DNA from: Spiroplasma attinicola
GTDB taxonomy: Bacteria; Bacillota_I; Bacilli_A; Mycoplasmatales; VBWQ01
Assembly (NCBI RefSeq): GCF_023509825.1
Contig: NZ_JAKQXY010000001.1
Coordinates: 62,001 to 126,000 of the forward strand
Length of the DNA: 64,000 nucleotides
Direction: 5' to 3'
The position numbers and the translations under genes are program-made. The notes beneath the pieces were generated by a model. It searched no databases and had not been told where the DNA came from. It was given only the letters and a program-made list of their open reading frames with translations. Each line of letters begins with the position of its first letter. The first letter of the stretch is position 1. This document shows positions 1-10,500 of the stretch, in pieces.

Positions 1-551
1 AAGTGTAATCCCATTTTGGCTGAACCAATCATTAAAGAATTACCCATATTATTTCTGGCATCACCAAAAAATACTAATTTAACACCCTTTAAATCATTAT
101 TAACATGTTCTTTAATTGTTAAAAAGTCAGCTAAAATTTGTGTTGGATGATAAGAATCAGTTAAACCATTTCACACTGGTACTCCAGCATATTTTGCCAA
201 TGTTTCAACATCAGTATGTTTTGAACCACGGAATTCAATGCCATCATACATTCTTCCTAAAACTCTTGCTGTATCAGCAATTGTTTCTTTAACTCCAATT
301 TGTGAACCACTAGAACTAATGTAAGTAACATGAGCACCTTGGTCAAAAGCACCAACTTCAAAAGCTGATCTTGTTCTTGTTGAAGTCTTTTCAAAAATCA
401 GGACAACATTTTTATTACGCATTCTTTGTGTTTCAGTTTTTGCTTTTTTTGCTTTTTTTAAACTCATTGATAGTTCTAATAAATAATTAATTTCTTCTGG
501 CGTAAAATCTAATAATGTTAAAAAATTTCTACCTTTTAAATTTACTGGCAT
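1..551 (-). CDS. arcB: Ornithine carbamoyltransferase, catabolic (3' part cut by window edge)
   Basis: This enzyme interconverts citrulline plus phosphate with ornithine plus carbamoyl phosphate, the second step of the cytoplasmic arginine deiminase pathway that yields ATP in fermenting mollicutes. The N-terminal carbamoyl-phosphate domain is visible: the STRTR phosphate-binding motif lies near residues 56-60, and the HPTQ loop follows in [12 protein letters not shown] near residue 134. One in-frame TGA encodes Trp before NGLTDSY. The C-terminal ornithine-binding half lies beyond base 1. The start ATG at 551 follows an AGGAG-like site and lies 18 bases after the arcA stop, so the two are probably one transcript. 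The catabolic (arc) rather than biosynthetic (arg) role is inferred from the adjacent arcA. Confidence 0.95.
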
Positions 552-569
552 TACTTTGCTCCTTTTGTG

Positions 570-1769
570 TTATTTTTCAAGTTCTTCTCTAATTAATGGC
601 ATTGACATACATCTTGGACCACCGCGACCACGAGATAATTCTGAAGAAGGAATTGTTAAAACTTTAACTCCTGCTTTTTTTAATAATTCAATTGTTACAT
701 AATTTCGTTCATAAGCAATTACTTTACCTGGAGCAAGGGTAATAACATTTGTTCCATCATTTCATTGTTCTCTTCCAGCAGCAATTTCATCATCACCACC
801 ACATTTAATTAATTTTACTTTCTTACCAACTAATTCTTCTAAATATACTTGTAAATTCTTTTTAACTCTTTTTTTACCATCATCTTTTGTTATTTCTCAA
901 ATTTTGAATTGATCAATATAGTCAAAAATTAATGGATGAACAATAAATTTATCATAATCAATATTAGTAAAGACAGTATCTAAATGCATAAAAGCACGAG
1001 CTTTTGGTAAATCAAGAATAGCAATTTTTTCAAAAGTTGCTTTAGGATCGTTAAAAATTCGCTTTGCTACTTTCTTAATTGCTTTCATTTCTGTTCTTTG
1101 TGAAAGACCAATAACTAAAGTTGTTTTATTTAAAACCATAATATCGCCACCTTCAATACTATGACGGTCTTTACGAGTATAATAAAATGTTATTTGATTA
1201 GCAAAACGACTATTATCTCTTAAAACAAAATCACAAAAAAGGGTTTCGCGATTTCTTGTTTCAGCTCACATTTTATGAATTGTTGCTCCATTACCAATAC
1301 TAGCAAATGGATCTCTTTGGAAAAGAATATTTGGCAAAGGTTCAGTAATAAAAGGATCACCATTACTATTTTTAATTTTTAAATCATACTTTTTAGTACC
1401 AGCAATCATCGTTTTAACCATATCTAAATTCTTTTTCTTGCTAATAAAAGTACGATATTTCTCACGATATTTTTTATTTATTTTTGCTTCTTTAATAAAG
1501 CGATTAATAAAATCATCTCTTCATTGTGGATTTTCATCTAATGTTTTTGCTACTAATTCTTCAATATATAAAACTTCAACACCATTTGCTTCCAAGTGAG
1601 CTTTAAAAGCATCATGTTCTTCAGCAGCAACTTTTTGATATGGAATTTCATCAAATAGTAATCTTTCTAATAAATCTGGTGTTAAATTTTCAAGTTCTTG
1701 TCCTGGTCGATGAATTAAAACTGACTTTAACTTACCAATCTCTGAAAAAACATTAATTGGATTACTCAT
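570..1769 (-). CDS. arcA: Arginine deiminase
   Basis: Arginine deiminase hydrolyses L-arginine to citrulline and ammonia, the first step of the energy-yielding arginine pathway. The 399-residue length fits the family. Visible motifs are [12 protein letters not shown], the EGGD segment, HLDTVFT with the catalytic His and Asp, and the C-terminal [10 protein letters not shown] that carries the nucleophilic Cys. Two TGA codons are read as Trp. The ATG at 1769 has AGGAG about 8 bases upstream. It precedes arcB in an apparent arcAB operon, and the 134-base upstream gap should hold the promoter. No arcC (carbamate kinase) or arcD (antiporter) is seen here; they may lie beyond the left edge. Confidence 0.97.
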
Positions 1770-1903
1770 ATATTTTCACTCCTCAATTTTCTTTTCCTAA
1801 CTTCTATATAACACACAAATATAGAAATAAAAAATAAATCTTTTACATATTAATTTTAATGGTTTTAAAAAAAAGATAGTGAAAAATGCTTATTATAAAA
1901 TAA

Positions 1904-2782
1904 TTATATTTTTTTTAATATTTTCTTAGTATTCGCAAAATGATATTTTGTATGACGAAGTAAAAATTTCTTAATGTCTTTATCAAAAAGATCTTGGTGT
2001 TGGACAAAAAATTTATCAACTTCAGCACCTGCTCCTAAAGGAATCCGAACTTCTAACTCAATTGATATTTTTTTAATTTCTTCCAAAAATAAATAACGAC
2101 TAATAATAGCACTACAAGCAACAGCAAGAAATTTATTTTCTGCTTTAATCGTAAAAAAAACATTATCTTGAATAATCTTATTTTTATTTGCTGCCATATT
2201 TTCTAAATATTGATAGTATAACTTGCGATCAACAAATTGATCAATAACAATTTTTTTATACTGATTTTTATGTTGTAACATTTTTACTAAAACTTGATTG
2301 TGACCTCAAGCTTTTATGACATTAGCATTATAACCTTCAGCAATTCATTGATTATACTTGCGATTATTAATAATAACTGATTCAAAAGTAACAATTTTCA
2401 TAATTTGATTAGCTAAAGGATAAATTGTCTTATCATTCAATGTTTTTGAATCTTTAACATTCAATAATCGTAATTTTTCCAACATTGCTGAACTTATATA
2501 ACAACTAGTAATAACAATTGGGCCAAAATAATCACCAGTTCCAACTTCATCATTGCCAATAATAGATTTTTCTTTTTCATCAAAAATATATCAGTAATCA
2601 CGATATTCACGAACAATTTCTTCTAAAGGCCCCTGAAATAAAACTTTATTATGGTACAAACTAATTGTTAAATTATTATATTTATAAACTTTTTCAACAT
2701 GAACATTTTTATTATTAACTTCATAAGGAAGGTAATGATTAATTATTTTAGCTTTTTCTTCTTTTTCCAAATAAAAAACCAT
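1904..2782 (-). CDS. rnhC: Ribonuclease HIII
   Basis: RNase HIII cleaves RNA in RNA-DNA hybrids. The signature GNDEVGTGDYFGP near residues 82-94 contains the catalytic acidic residues, DSKTL follows about 30 residues later, and the C-terminal CSAIISRYLFLEE segment fits the type 2 RNase H fold. The N-terminal 75 residues correspond to the TBP-like substrate-binding domain that distinguishes HIII from HII. At 292 residues it is full length. I chose the ATG at 2782, which has AGGAG 9 bases upstream; an ATG at 2788 is only 3 bases from the same site. The gene is divergent from acpS. Confidence 0.93.
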
Positions 2783-2820
2783 TATCATTTACTCCTTATC
2801 GCACTTTGATATTTTTATTA

Positions 2821-2826
2821 TATAAT
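2821..2826 (+). promoter_or_regulatory. Candidate -10 box upstream of acpS
   Basis: A perfect TATAAT lies about 60 bases upstream of the acpS start, in the short divergent gap between rnhC and acpS. I see no convincing -35 hexamer at 16-18 bases, so only the -10 is called. Confidence 0.4.
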
Positions 2827-2886
2827 AAAAGCACAAGAAAAATTATTATTTCCCCAGATTTAAAAACAATTAAGGAGAATTACTAA

Positions 2887-3210
2887 ATGAAAAATGTTGG
2901 TATTGACATTATTGAAATTAATCGAATGCAATTGAAAGCAAAATTAATTGAACGATACTTAAGTGAAGAAGAAGCAATTCAATTGCAACGTTTACAAAGT
3001 GAAGTTGGAAAAAAACAATTTTTAGCTAGTAGATGAGCATTGAAAGAAGCAATCTTTAAAGCTCTTCCTTTCGAGCATTTAGTTTTTAGTGAAATTAATA
3101 TTACTAAAAATAAATATGGCCAACCAACAGTAAAAATTAAAGATTATCAAATTAGCTTATCATTATCACATAATCAAACTAATGTTATTGCCATTGCTGT
3201 TATTTTCTAA
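2887..3210 (+). CDS. acpS: Holo-[acyl-carrier-protein] synthase
   Basis: AcpS transfers 4'-phosphopantetheine from CoA to a serine of apo-acyl carrier protein. The 107-residue protein has the family hallmarks: GIDIIEINRM at residues 5-14, with the metal-binding Asp, and SRWALKEAIFKAL near residues 48-60, where the Lys-Glu-Ala core contacts CoA and metal. The C-terminal ISLSLSHNQT strand is also typical. Position W50 is encoded by TGA. The start has a GGAG site 9 bases upstream. The short ssb-like gene follows after 78 bases and has its own -10 candidate. Confidence 0.93.
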
Positions 3211-3259
3211 TTTTTATACATAAAGACAATAATATTACTTATTTATTAATTTTCTTTTC

Positions 3260-3265
3260 TATAAT
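3260..3265 (+). promoter_or_regulatory. Candidate -10 box upstream of the ssb-like gene
   Basis: TATAAT occurs 24 bases upstream of the ATG of the SSB-like gene and is followed by a strong AAGGAGGG ribosome-binding site. The nearest -35 candidate (TTACTT, ending at 3240) has a long 19-base spacer, so strength is uncertain. Confidence 0.4.
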
Positions 3266-3288
3266 CTAAACTAAGGAGGGAAAAGAAA

Positions 3289-3600
3289 ATGATTAATAAT
3301 GTAATTCTTGTTGGTCGCTTAGTTTCAGAACCTGAAATTGTTCCAACAAAAGAACAAATGCCAGCAAAATGGGCAAAATTTATTATGGCAGTTGAACGAC
3401 CATTTAAAAATCGCCAAAATGAATATGAAATTGATTACATTACGATTAAAACTTGATTAGCCAATTGCCAAGAAATTAAAGAATTATTAAAATCAGGAAT
3501 CATTATTGCGATTAAAGGTCGAATTCAAACTTTTAGTAATAAAACTAATGATTTTCATTATACTGAAATCATTGCTGATAAATTAACTTATATTGAATAA
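3289..3600 (+). CDS. Short single-stranded DNA-binding protein paralogue (OB-fold only)
   Basis: The start MINNVILVGRLVSEPE and the core strand GIIIAIKGRIQTF are typical of bacterial SSB OB-folds. It probably binds single-stranded DNA. The protein is only 103 residues and ends right after the OB-fold; the Gly/Gln-rich linker and acidic C-terminal tip of replication SSBs are absent. It is also outside the usual rpsF-ssb-rpsR context, so it is probably an accessory SSB and the main ssb should be elsewhere. It carries one TGG and one TGA tryptophan codon. The ribosome-binding site AAGGAGGG is unusually strong, 8 bases before the ATG. Confidence 0.82.
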
Positions 3601-3622
3601 AAAATAAAAAATTTCATTAGAA

Positions 3623-3692
3623 ATGCATCTCACTTAGTTAATACAGGCAAAAAGAAAAAGTTTGTAGTAACGAAAATGAGATGTATTTTATT
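3623..3692 (+). terminator. Hairpin downstream of the ssb-like gene
   Basis: The arms ATGCATCTCA (3623-3632) and TGAGATGTAT (3677-3686) pair with one G-U wobble and are followed by a T-rich tail. The loop is unusually long (44 bases) and may pair further internally. It is probably the terminator of acpS-ssb. Confidence 0.55.
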
Positions 3693-3740
3693 TATCAAAG
3701 TTATTTTAATAAATCATTCCATCCTATTTTTTGTAAAAAA

Positions 3741-3749
3741 TGCTATAAT
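3741..3749 (+). promoter_or_regulatory. Extended -10 promoter of the repeat surface protein
   Basis: TGCTATAAT is an extended -10 element (TG, one base, TATAAT) 36 bases before the ATG at 3786. No clear -35 is present, which an extended -10 can tolerate. A GGAG ribosome-binding site follows at about 3773. Confidence 0.5.
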
Positions 3750-3785
3750 ACTTAAAAAGTAAAAAACAAAAAGGAGAGTAAGAAA

Positions 3786-5858
3786 ATGGCAAAAGACCTA
3801 ACAAAAGAAATTCTTCCAATTGAAGAAGAGCAAAAACAGGAAAAAAAGTTATTATATAAAAATTGAAAAATTTATGCTACGGCATTAGGAGTTATCACTG
3901 TTGGTTTAGCTGTTGGTTTAGGAGTAGGATTAGGAGTTTCAAATAGTTCTCATAACACTACAAGTCCAGAACAACAAATCGTTAATGCAATTAACAATAC
4001 AACAACTGCATATACACTAACAGCAAATACTACTAATCCAGCAACAGCAGCAAGTATTACTGAACAAATTACTGGCGACTTTATTAAAACAAAATTAACT
4101 GGTAACAATGCAACCGTATTTAAAGCTGAATCATTCCAACTTAATAGCATTACTGTCGGCGAAGACAATCATGCCTTAGCAGATAGTGACTTAACAACAG
4201 CTGGAACAATCAACGCTAAAATTAACTACAACTACGATTCAATTAAAAATCAAACAACAATTTTAACAATTACTATCGCAGTTACTGAACAACAACAAGT
4301 TGTAAATGCAATTAATGATATAACATATACTGTTTCAGCAGTTACTGTCAACGAAGCAGCAAAAAGTATTACTGATCAAATTAATGCTGATTTCATTAAA
4401 GCAAAATTAACTGGTAACAATGCAACCGCATTTAAATCTGAATCATTCCAACTTAATAGCATTACTGTCGGCACAGACAATCATGCCTTAGCAGATAGTG
4501 ACTTAACAACAGCTGGAACAATCAACGCTAAAATCAATTATAGTTACGACACAATTGCTAACCAAGCAACTACTCTAACATTCAAAGTTAATCTTACAGA
4601 TGCAGAAATTACTAATGCAATCAATAGTACTGAATATACATTAACAACAGTTACTGCCGGTGATGAAGCAACAACTGTAAGTGCAAAAATCAATGCTAGT
4701 TTTATTAAAAGTTCATTAAGTGAAGACATACAAAATTCCTTTAACTCTGAATCATTCCAACTTAATAGCATTACTGTCGGCACAGACAATCATGCCTTAG
4801 CAAATAGTGACTTAACAACAGCAACAACACTTACTACTAAAGTTAACTACGATTATGGTTCAGTTAAAGATCAAAATATTACCTTAACGATTACAATTAA
4901 TGCTAGTGATCAACAAATTGTTAATGCCATTGATTCATTATCATACACTGTTGAAGCTTATGTTGGTGATACAGCACAAAACATTATTAATCAAATTAAT
5001 GGTGAATTTATTAAAGCAAAATTAACTGATACTGATAATATTGCAACTTCATTTGATTCTAATTCATTTAGTTTTTCTAACATTATTGTTGTCGAAGACA
5101 ATCATGCCTTAGCAAATAGTGACTTAACAACAGCAACAACACTTACTACTAAAATTAATTATCAATATGGTGGTAAAGAAAAAATTGCTGGTACAACTAA
5201 CTTAACAATCACAACTAAAAATGTTGATGAAAATGCAATTGAAAATGCAATTGAAAATGCAACATATCAAATTTCATATCGTTTAACTAAAGATAAAGCA
5301 GCTGATATTAGTAAATCAATTACTAACAACTTTATTTTTGACACATTAAAAGAAACAAGTTTAGGCATTGCTAAAGGCTTTGAAATGGGAGTATTTAAAT
5401 TCACTTCTATTACAATTGATAATCATGAATTATTAGATAGTGATTTAAATAAAGTGCGAACATATGATGCTAAAATTAACTTTGAGTTTAATTCAAAAGA
5501 ATATTCATCTAACTTAACAATGAGTTGTGACCTTTTTGCAAGTCTACCAATTCAGATTGGTTCACTTGTTAATGATGATAATAAAAACTTTACTTTAGAA
5601 GGAGTAACTACTGCTTCAACTGATACTGAAATTAAAAATGCAATTCTTGACCAAATTCTTGTAATTACAAAAGATATTTTAGGAGAACAATGAGATTCAT
5701 TTGGTTCAGTTGTTGAACCAGTACTTAAAACAGCTGCTATTATTACCCTTGACAATAATTCAATTCATCAAGGAGCAACAATTACTGCTGCAGAAGGAAC
5801 TACAAGCACTTTTGTTGAGGGTTCAGCTGTAATTACTTTCACATTACCAGTAGCTTAA
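3786..5858 (+). CDS. Membrane-anchored surface protein with five tandem modules
   Basis: I do not recognise a named family. The 690-residue protein has a charged N-terminus (about 27 residues), one strongly hydrophobic Gly-rich segment (about 28-51) and a Ser/Thr/Asn-rich exterior, so it should be anchored as an N-in single-pass protein; there is no lipobox Cys. Five modules of about 103-108 residues follow, each with an N-A-I-N/E start, a DFIKAKL-like helix and a block such as NHALADSDLTTAGTINAKI (near residues 127, 231, 334, 437, 545). Modules 1-3 are near-identical in DNA over about 95 bases. The unique C-terminus ends FTLPVA. A role in host interaction is inference. A decayed paralogue lies downstream. 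Confidence 0.85.
4090..4842 (+). repeat. Near-identical intragenic DNA repeats (about 310-base period)
   Basis: The block beginning GAATCATTCCAACTTAATAG recurs at 4128, 4440 and 4749 (spacings 312 and 309 bases). Each copy runs on for about 95 bases with few differences, and the first two also share the preceding 38 bases. A shortened copy is at about 5091-5155. Such units could expand or contract by recombination. Confidence 0.85.
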
Positions 5859-5887
5859 TTACTTATAATCAAAACTAAAAAAATAAT

Positions 5888-5922
5888 AGTGATATATGAG
5901 AAATTCATATATCACTTTTTTA
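5888..5922 (+). terminator. Intrinsic terminator of the repeat surface protein
   Basis: A perfect 12-base-pair stem (AGTGATATATGA / TCATATATCACT) with loop GAAAT is followed by TTTTTTT. The whole 29-base hairpin is the exact reverse complement of the one at 6701-6729. Confidence 0.85.
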
Positions 5923-6051
5923 TTAAAATAATTTTAAATGAAAGAAAAATTTACAAAAAATATGCTTCACTCCCCCACCACCGCCGATAATGATGTAATA
6001 AGGATAGTTGTATCATTTTACAAAATAAGCAAAAGGAAAAAATAGATAAAA

Positions 6052-6681
6052 ATGGATAATAACAATGAACTTCTTTTACAAGAAGGACAAAAAAAGAAAA
6101 AACAATTATACAAAAACTGAAAACTTTACGCTAGTGCCTTAGGAAGTATTGTAATTGGATTAGGTGTTGGCGTAAGAATATTAGGTGCAAAACATAATCC
6201 AACAACATCAATAGCACCAATAAATTTAAATACTCTTAATACAAGTACTATTAATGGAATTGAAAATATGACAGCAGATGATGCTTTTAAATCTCTTCTT
6301 AAAGACAAATAAAATATTATTGGTAAAATAATTTAACTTCTGATCAAGTTGAACTATCTAACTTTCAAACAATTGATTATTTACAAAATGAAACATTAAC
6401 CATTCCTGTTAAAGAAGGAATCAATAGTAAATTTATTGGTTCAATTAATGTGACATTTAAATATGTTTTAACTGAAGCAAACTTAATATTAATCGAGTTT
6501 CAATTGTTAGTTCATGTGATACACCAACTCAAGACCAATTAAATAGTGAAGGAACAAGTATCAGCTGTAAATAATATCGGATCGGCTAATCTTCGTATAA
6601 TTGACAATAACGAACAAGAGAAATTTTTTTCAAGTTCATGATATAAAAAATGTTACTATTACAGTAGTGGCAACAAATTAA
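6052..6681 (+). pseudogene. Decayed paralogue of the upstream membrane-anchored surface protein
   Basis: The first 86 codons form a charged stretch plus hydrophobic anchor (QLYKNWKLYASALGSIVIGL) closely matching residues 22-50 of the intact gene at 3786. A TAA stop then occurs at 6310-6312. Homologous-looking coding continues in other frames: a segment with QTIDYLQNETLTIPV and INVTFKYVLTEANL, then after another shift VSSCDTPTQDQLNSEG, then a last piece ending VTITVVATN at 6681. At least three disruptions are therefore present. A short anchored peptide could still be made from the ATG at 6052, which has AAAAGG upstream. Sequencing errors cannot be excluded from one read-out, but several independent lesions favour decay. 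Confidence 0.75.
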
Positions 6682-6700
6682 AAAATTAAATTTATTAAAA

Positions 6701-6734
6701 AGTGATATATGAATTTCTCATATATCACTTTTTT
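6701..6734. terminator. Hairpin terminator between the pseudogene and the membrane protein gene
   Basis: The stem AGTGATATATGA / TCATATATCACT with loop ATTTC is followed by TTTTTTC on the plus strand and by a TTTT tail on the minus strand. It can therefore stop transcription from both convergent genes. It is the reverse complement of the hairpin at 5888-5916. Confidence 0.8.
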
Positions 6735-6745
6735 CTTAATTAAAA

Positions 6746-7528
6746 TTATTTTTGTTTTCTTTTAACTTTTTTATCAATCTTTATTAAAGTTTTTTGATAA
6801 TCAACTTCTAATCGAGTTTCTTTAGTTTGTGAATGTTTAAATCTTAAATTATTAATTCAAATATAAAGATATTGTAAACTAAAAACTAAACCAAAAATAA
6901 CAATAATCGCTGATGAAACAATTAATCAACCATATCGTTGATTAACATCAAAAAAGAAATAAGGATATAAACCAACTGTTTTACCATCCAAGCGTCTTAT
7001 TAAACCACGAACTAAATTAATAACCGAATATAATGCCGGATAAATTGCAATTAATCATAAATATTTACGATATCACTTATTAATAAGAATCTGTTCTTTG
7101 CCTGAAGTTACAATAAAACTACTAATCATAATAATTGGCATAAATAAATGCAAAATAATTGTACTAACTCAATTGTAAGCAGAATAATCTTCATGTTTAT
7201 ATGCATGAGTAATAAGACCCATTCAAAAAATTAACATCGTAATTGAAATATAAACTGTTACAGCTAAGCGAATGACAAATGATGGTGACGATTTATTAGT
7301 ATACAAAGTATAGAGGTAAAAAGCAAAATAAAATATTACTAAATAATTACTTTGCGTAGTAAAAAGCGAATAATGATAAGAAATTCTTTCACCATAAGTT
7401 AAAGATTTAGCTACAGTATTAGGAATTATAATTGCTGTTACTAAATTAACTATTAAAAAAATAAACATCATAATTAATGCTGATAAATAAATATAAAAAG
7501 TAGTTCTTCTACTAAATTTATAAACCAT
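6746..7528 (-). CDS. Multi-pass membrane protein, possibly Pr6Pr/DUF1600-like
   Basis: The 260-residue protein has about six hydrophobic segments and a basic C-terminal tail rich in Lys. The segment SLFTTQSNYLVIFYFAFYLY resembles the conserved T-x-Q-S-N helix of Pr6Pr/FAR-17a-like integral membrane proteins that are common in mollicutes; this assignment is from memory of the motif and is tentative. Function is unknown. Several TGA codons encode Trp (for example in LIFWMGLITHA). The start at 7528 has AGGAG 11 bases upstream. The gene is a single unit convergent with the pseudogene and 53 bases downstream of polC. Confidence 0.75.
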
Positions 7529-7581
7529 TGTTATTTTTTACTCCTAATAAGAAATTATAAACTTAATTATTTTATCACATT

Positions 7582-10500
7582 TTAAGATTTTAAGTCAGAT
7601 AAATGACTTAAAATCCCTAATTTTTCCATTAATGAAAAGTTAGTTTTAGTAATATTTGTTCGTTCCAATAAATCATTTGATGATCTAAATTGTTGGTTTT
7701 TTCTTGCATCAATAATTGACTGAGCATTAACTTCACCTAGACCATCTAAAACAATAAAGGCTGGTAAAATAAATTTTTTATTATCTTTTTCAATAACTTT
7801 AAAAGTTTTAGTTTCTGAATTTTCTAAATCAATATTACTAAAACTAATACCACGAGCATACATTTCTAAAGCCACTTCTAACATTGGCACTAAATCTTTT
7901 TCTTTTTGAGTAACTAATCTTTTTGTCGCATCTTGTTTTAATCTTTTATCAATATCTTTTAATTTTTCAAGCATTGCTGCTTTTCCTTGCGACATTACTG
8001 TAATATCAAAAATATCACATCTAGTTGTAAAGTAAGTAGCATAATATTCGTGTGGATAATAAACCTTATATCAAGCAACTCTTCAAGCCATTAAAACATA
8101 AGCAGTCGCATGTGCTTTTGGAAACATATATTTAATCTTTTTACAAGACTCAATATATCATTGCGGAACATGATGTTGTTGCATTAATTTTTCATACTCA
8201 GGTTTTAATCCTTTACCTTTACGAACATCTTCCATAATACTAAATGCAATTTTAGATGGTAAATTTTGAGCAACTAAATAAGTCATAATATCATCACGAC
8301 AACCAATTACATCTTTTAAACTTAACCCTTGTTTTGCAATTAATTCTTCAGCATTGTTTAATCAAACATCAGTTCCGTGTGATAATCCAGAAATTTGGAC
8401 TAACTGGGCAAAAGAATTTGGTTTAGTTGCTAAAAGCATTTTTCTAACAAATCCAGTACCAAACTCAGGAATGCCAATTGCTCCTGTAGTTTCACCATTC
8501 AAGTCAGCACTAGTAATTGCTAAAGCTGATAAATTTGAAAATAATGATAAAACTTTAGCATCATTATTAGGAATAGTTTTAGGATCAATCTTTGTTAAAT
8601 CATGGAGCATTTTTAAAGCTGTTGGGTCAACATGACCTAAAATATCTAATTTCAAAAGATTATCATGAATTGCTTCAAAATCAAAATGGGTAGTCTTTCA
8701 AGTCGAATTAGTATCATCAGCAGGATAATTAATTGGTGTAAAATCAGTAATTTGATATTTTTTTGGAACAACAATAATTCCTCCTGGATGTTGTCCTGTC
8801 GTTCTTTTAATTCCAACACAACCTTCACTTAATCAATCAACTGTGGCATTTCTGGCATTAAATCCTGTTTGATCAATAAAATTCTTAGTAAATCCATAAG
8901 CTGTTCGCTGTGCAACTGTAGAAATCGTTCCAGCACGAAAAACATTATTTTCACCAAACATTTCTTTTGTAAAATCATGAGCTTTCAACTGATATTCACC
9001 AGAAAAATTTAAATCAATATCTGGTACTTTATCGCCATCAAAACCTAAGAAAGTTTCAAATGGAATATCATGACCATCTTGGTGTAATTCAATATGACAA
9101 TTAGGACATAGTTTTTCAGGTAGATCATATCCACATTTAATATCACCAGCAATAACAAATTCACAATAATGACATTTTAAACATAAATAATGTGGTTTCA
9201 ATGGATTAACTTCGGTAATATTAGCTAAAGTTGCTACTAAAGAAGAACCAACTGAACCGCGAGAACCAACTAAATAACCATCTGCTAATGATTTAGCAAC
9301 TAACTTATGAGCAATTCAATAAACAACAGCAAAACCATGAGTAATAATAGCATCTAATTCTTGCTTTAAGCGCGCTTCAATTACTTCTGGTAATGGATTA
9401 CCATATAATTCTCATGCCTTGTTAAAGCATAACTCTCGTAAATTTTTATCAACATCAACAATTTCTGGAGTAAATAATCCAGATTTTAATGCTATAACTT
9501 GTTCAAATTTTTCTGCTAATAAATTAGGATTTTTTACAACAATTTCATCAACTAACTTTCCATCATTTAGAAAATTAAATTCACTAATCATTTCATTAGT
9601 TGTTCTTAGGTGCTGATCTGGATATTCTAAATCTTGTTTTTTATAATCATACAATGGGTGCATTACACCACCAATTGCTTTATTATTAATAATAACTTTA
9701 CGAAATACTTTTTGATAGCGATATAAATAATGAACATCACTAGTAGCAATAACTAATTTTTTTAAATCTTTTGCTGCAGCAATAATTTTTTTAATAGTTT
9801 GATGTAATTGTTGTTCAGTAATATTATTTCTTACTATTAAATGCTGATAAACACTTGGTGGTTGCACTTCAATAAAATCAAATCACTTCATTTTTTCTAT
9901 TAACTCTGGTAATGACTTATTCATTGCAAGTTCAAAAGTTGCACCATTAACACAAGCACTACCAATTAATAACGAATCACGATACTTGTCTAATGCAGCC
10001 TTAGTAATTTTTGGACTATTATAAAAATAAGTTGTATGTGACTCTGAAACTAATTGATAAAGATTTTTAATTCCAGTTTGATTTTTAGCATAAACAGTAA
10101 TATGTTCACCACGAATTTTATTAGTAATGTTTTCATCGATTAATTGATTAATTGCTTCTAGCATGAAAATATTTTTTTCTTCTTTAATATTCTTGAGCAT
10201 TTTTAAAAATACTTGTGCCAAAACATTAGCATCATAGTCGGCTCTGTGCGCTGTTTCGCCATCATATTTAACACTATAAACAGTACAAACTTTCCCTAAA
10301 CGATAAGACTTTAAACCTGGTTTTAAAATTCGTGATAATTGTAATGTATCAATTACAGGATTAGTTAAAACTGGCAAATCAAACTTTTGAAACGCTACCT
10401 TTAAAAAGCCAATATCAAAATTAGCATTGTGTGCAACTAAAACTCTGTTACCAACAATTGTTTTAATATCAAAAATCACTTCTTTTAAACTTGGTTTTCC

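Noticed and set aside
3608-3720. A CRISPR-like or attachment-site repeat after the ssb-like gene
   Set aside because: Only one inverted repeat is present, with no direct repeats; it fits a long-loop terminator better.
3950-4789. Minus-strand frames antisense to the anchored repeat protein (3950-4168 and 4544-4789)
   Set aside because: They begin with near-identical sequence because they mirror the DNA repeats of the real gene, and have no ribosome-binding site or family match.
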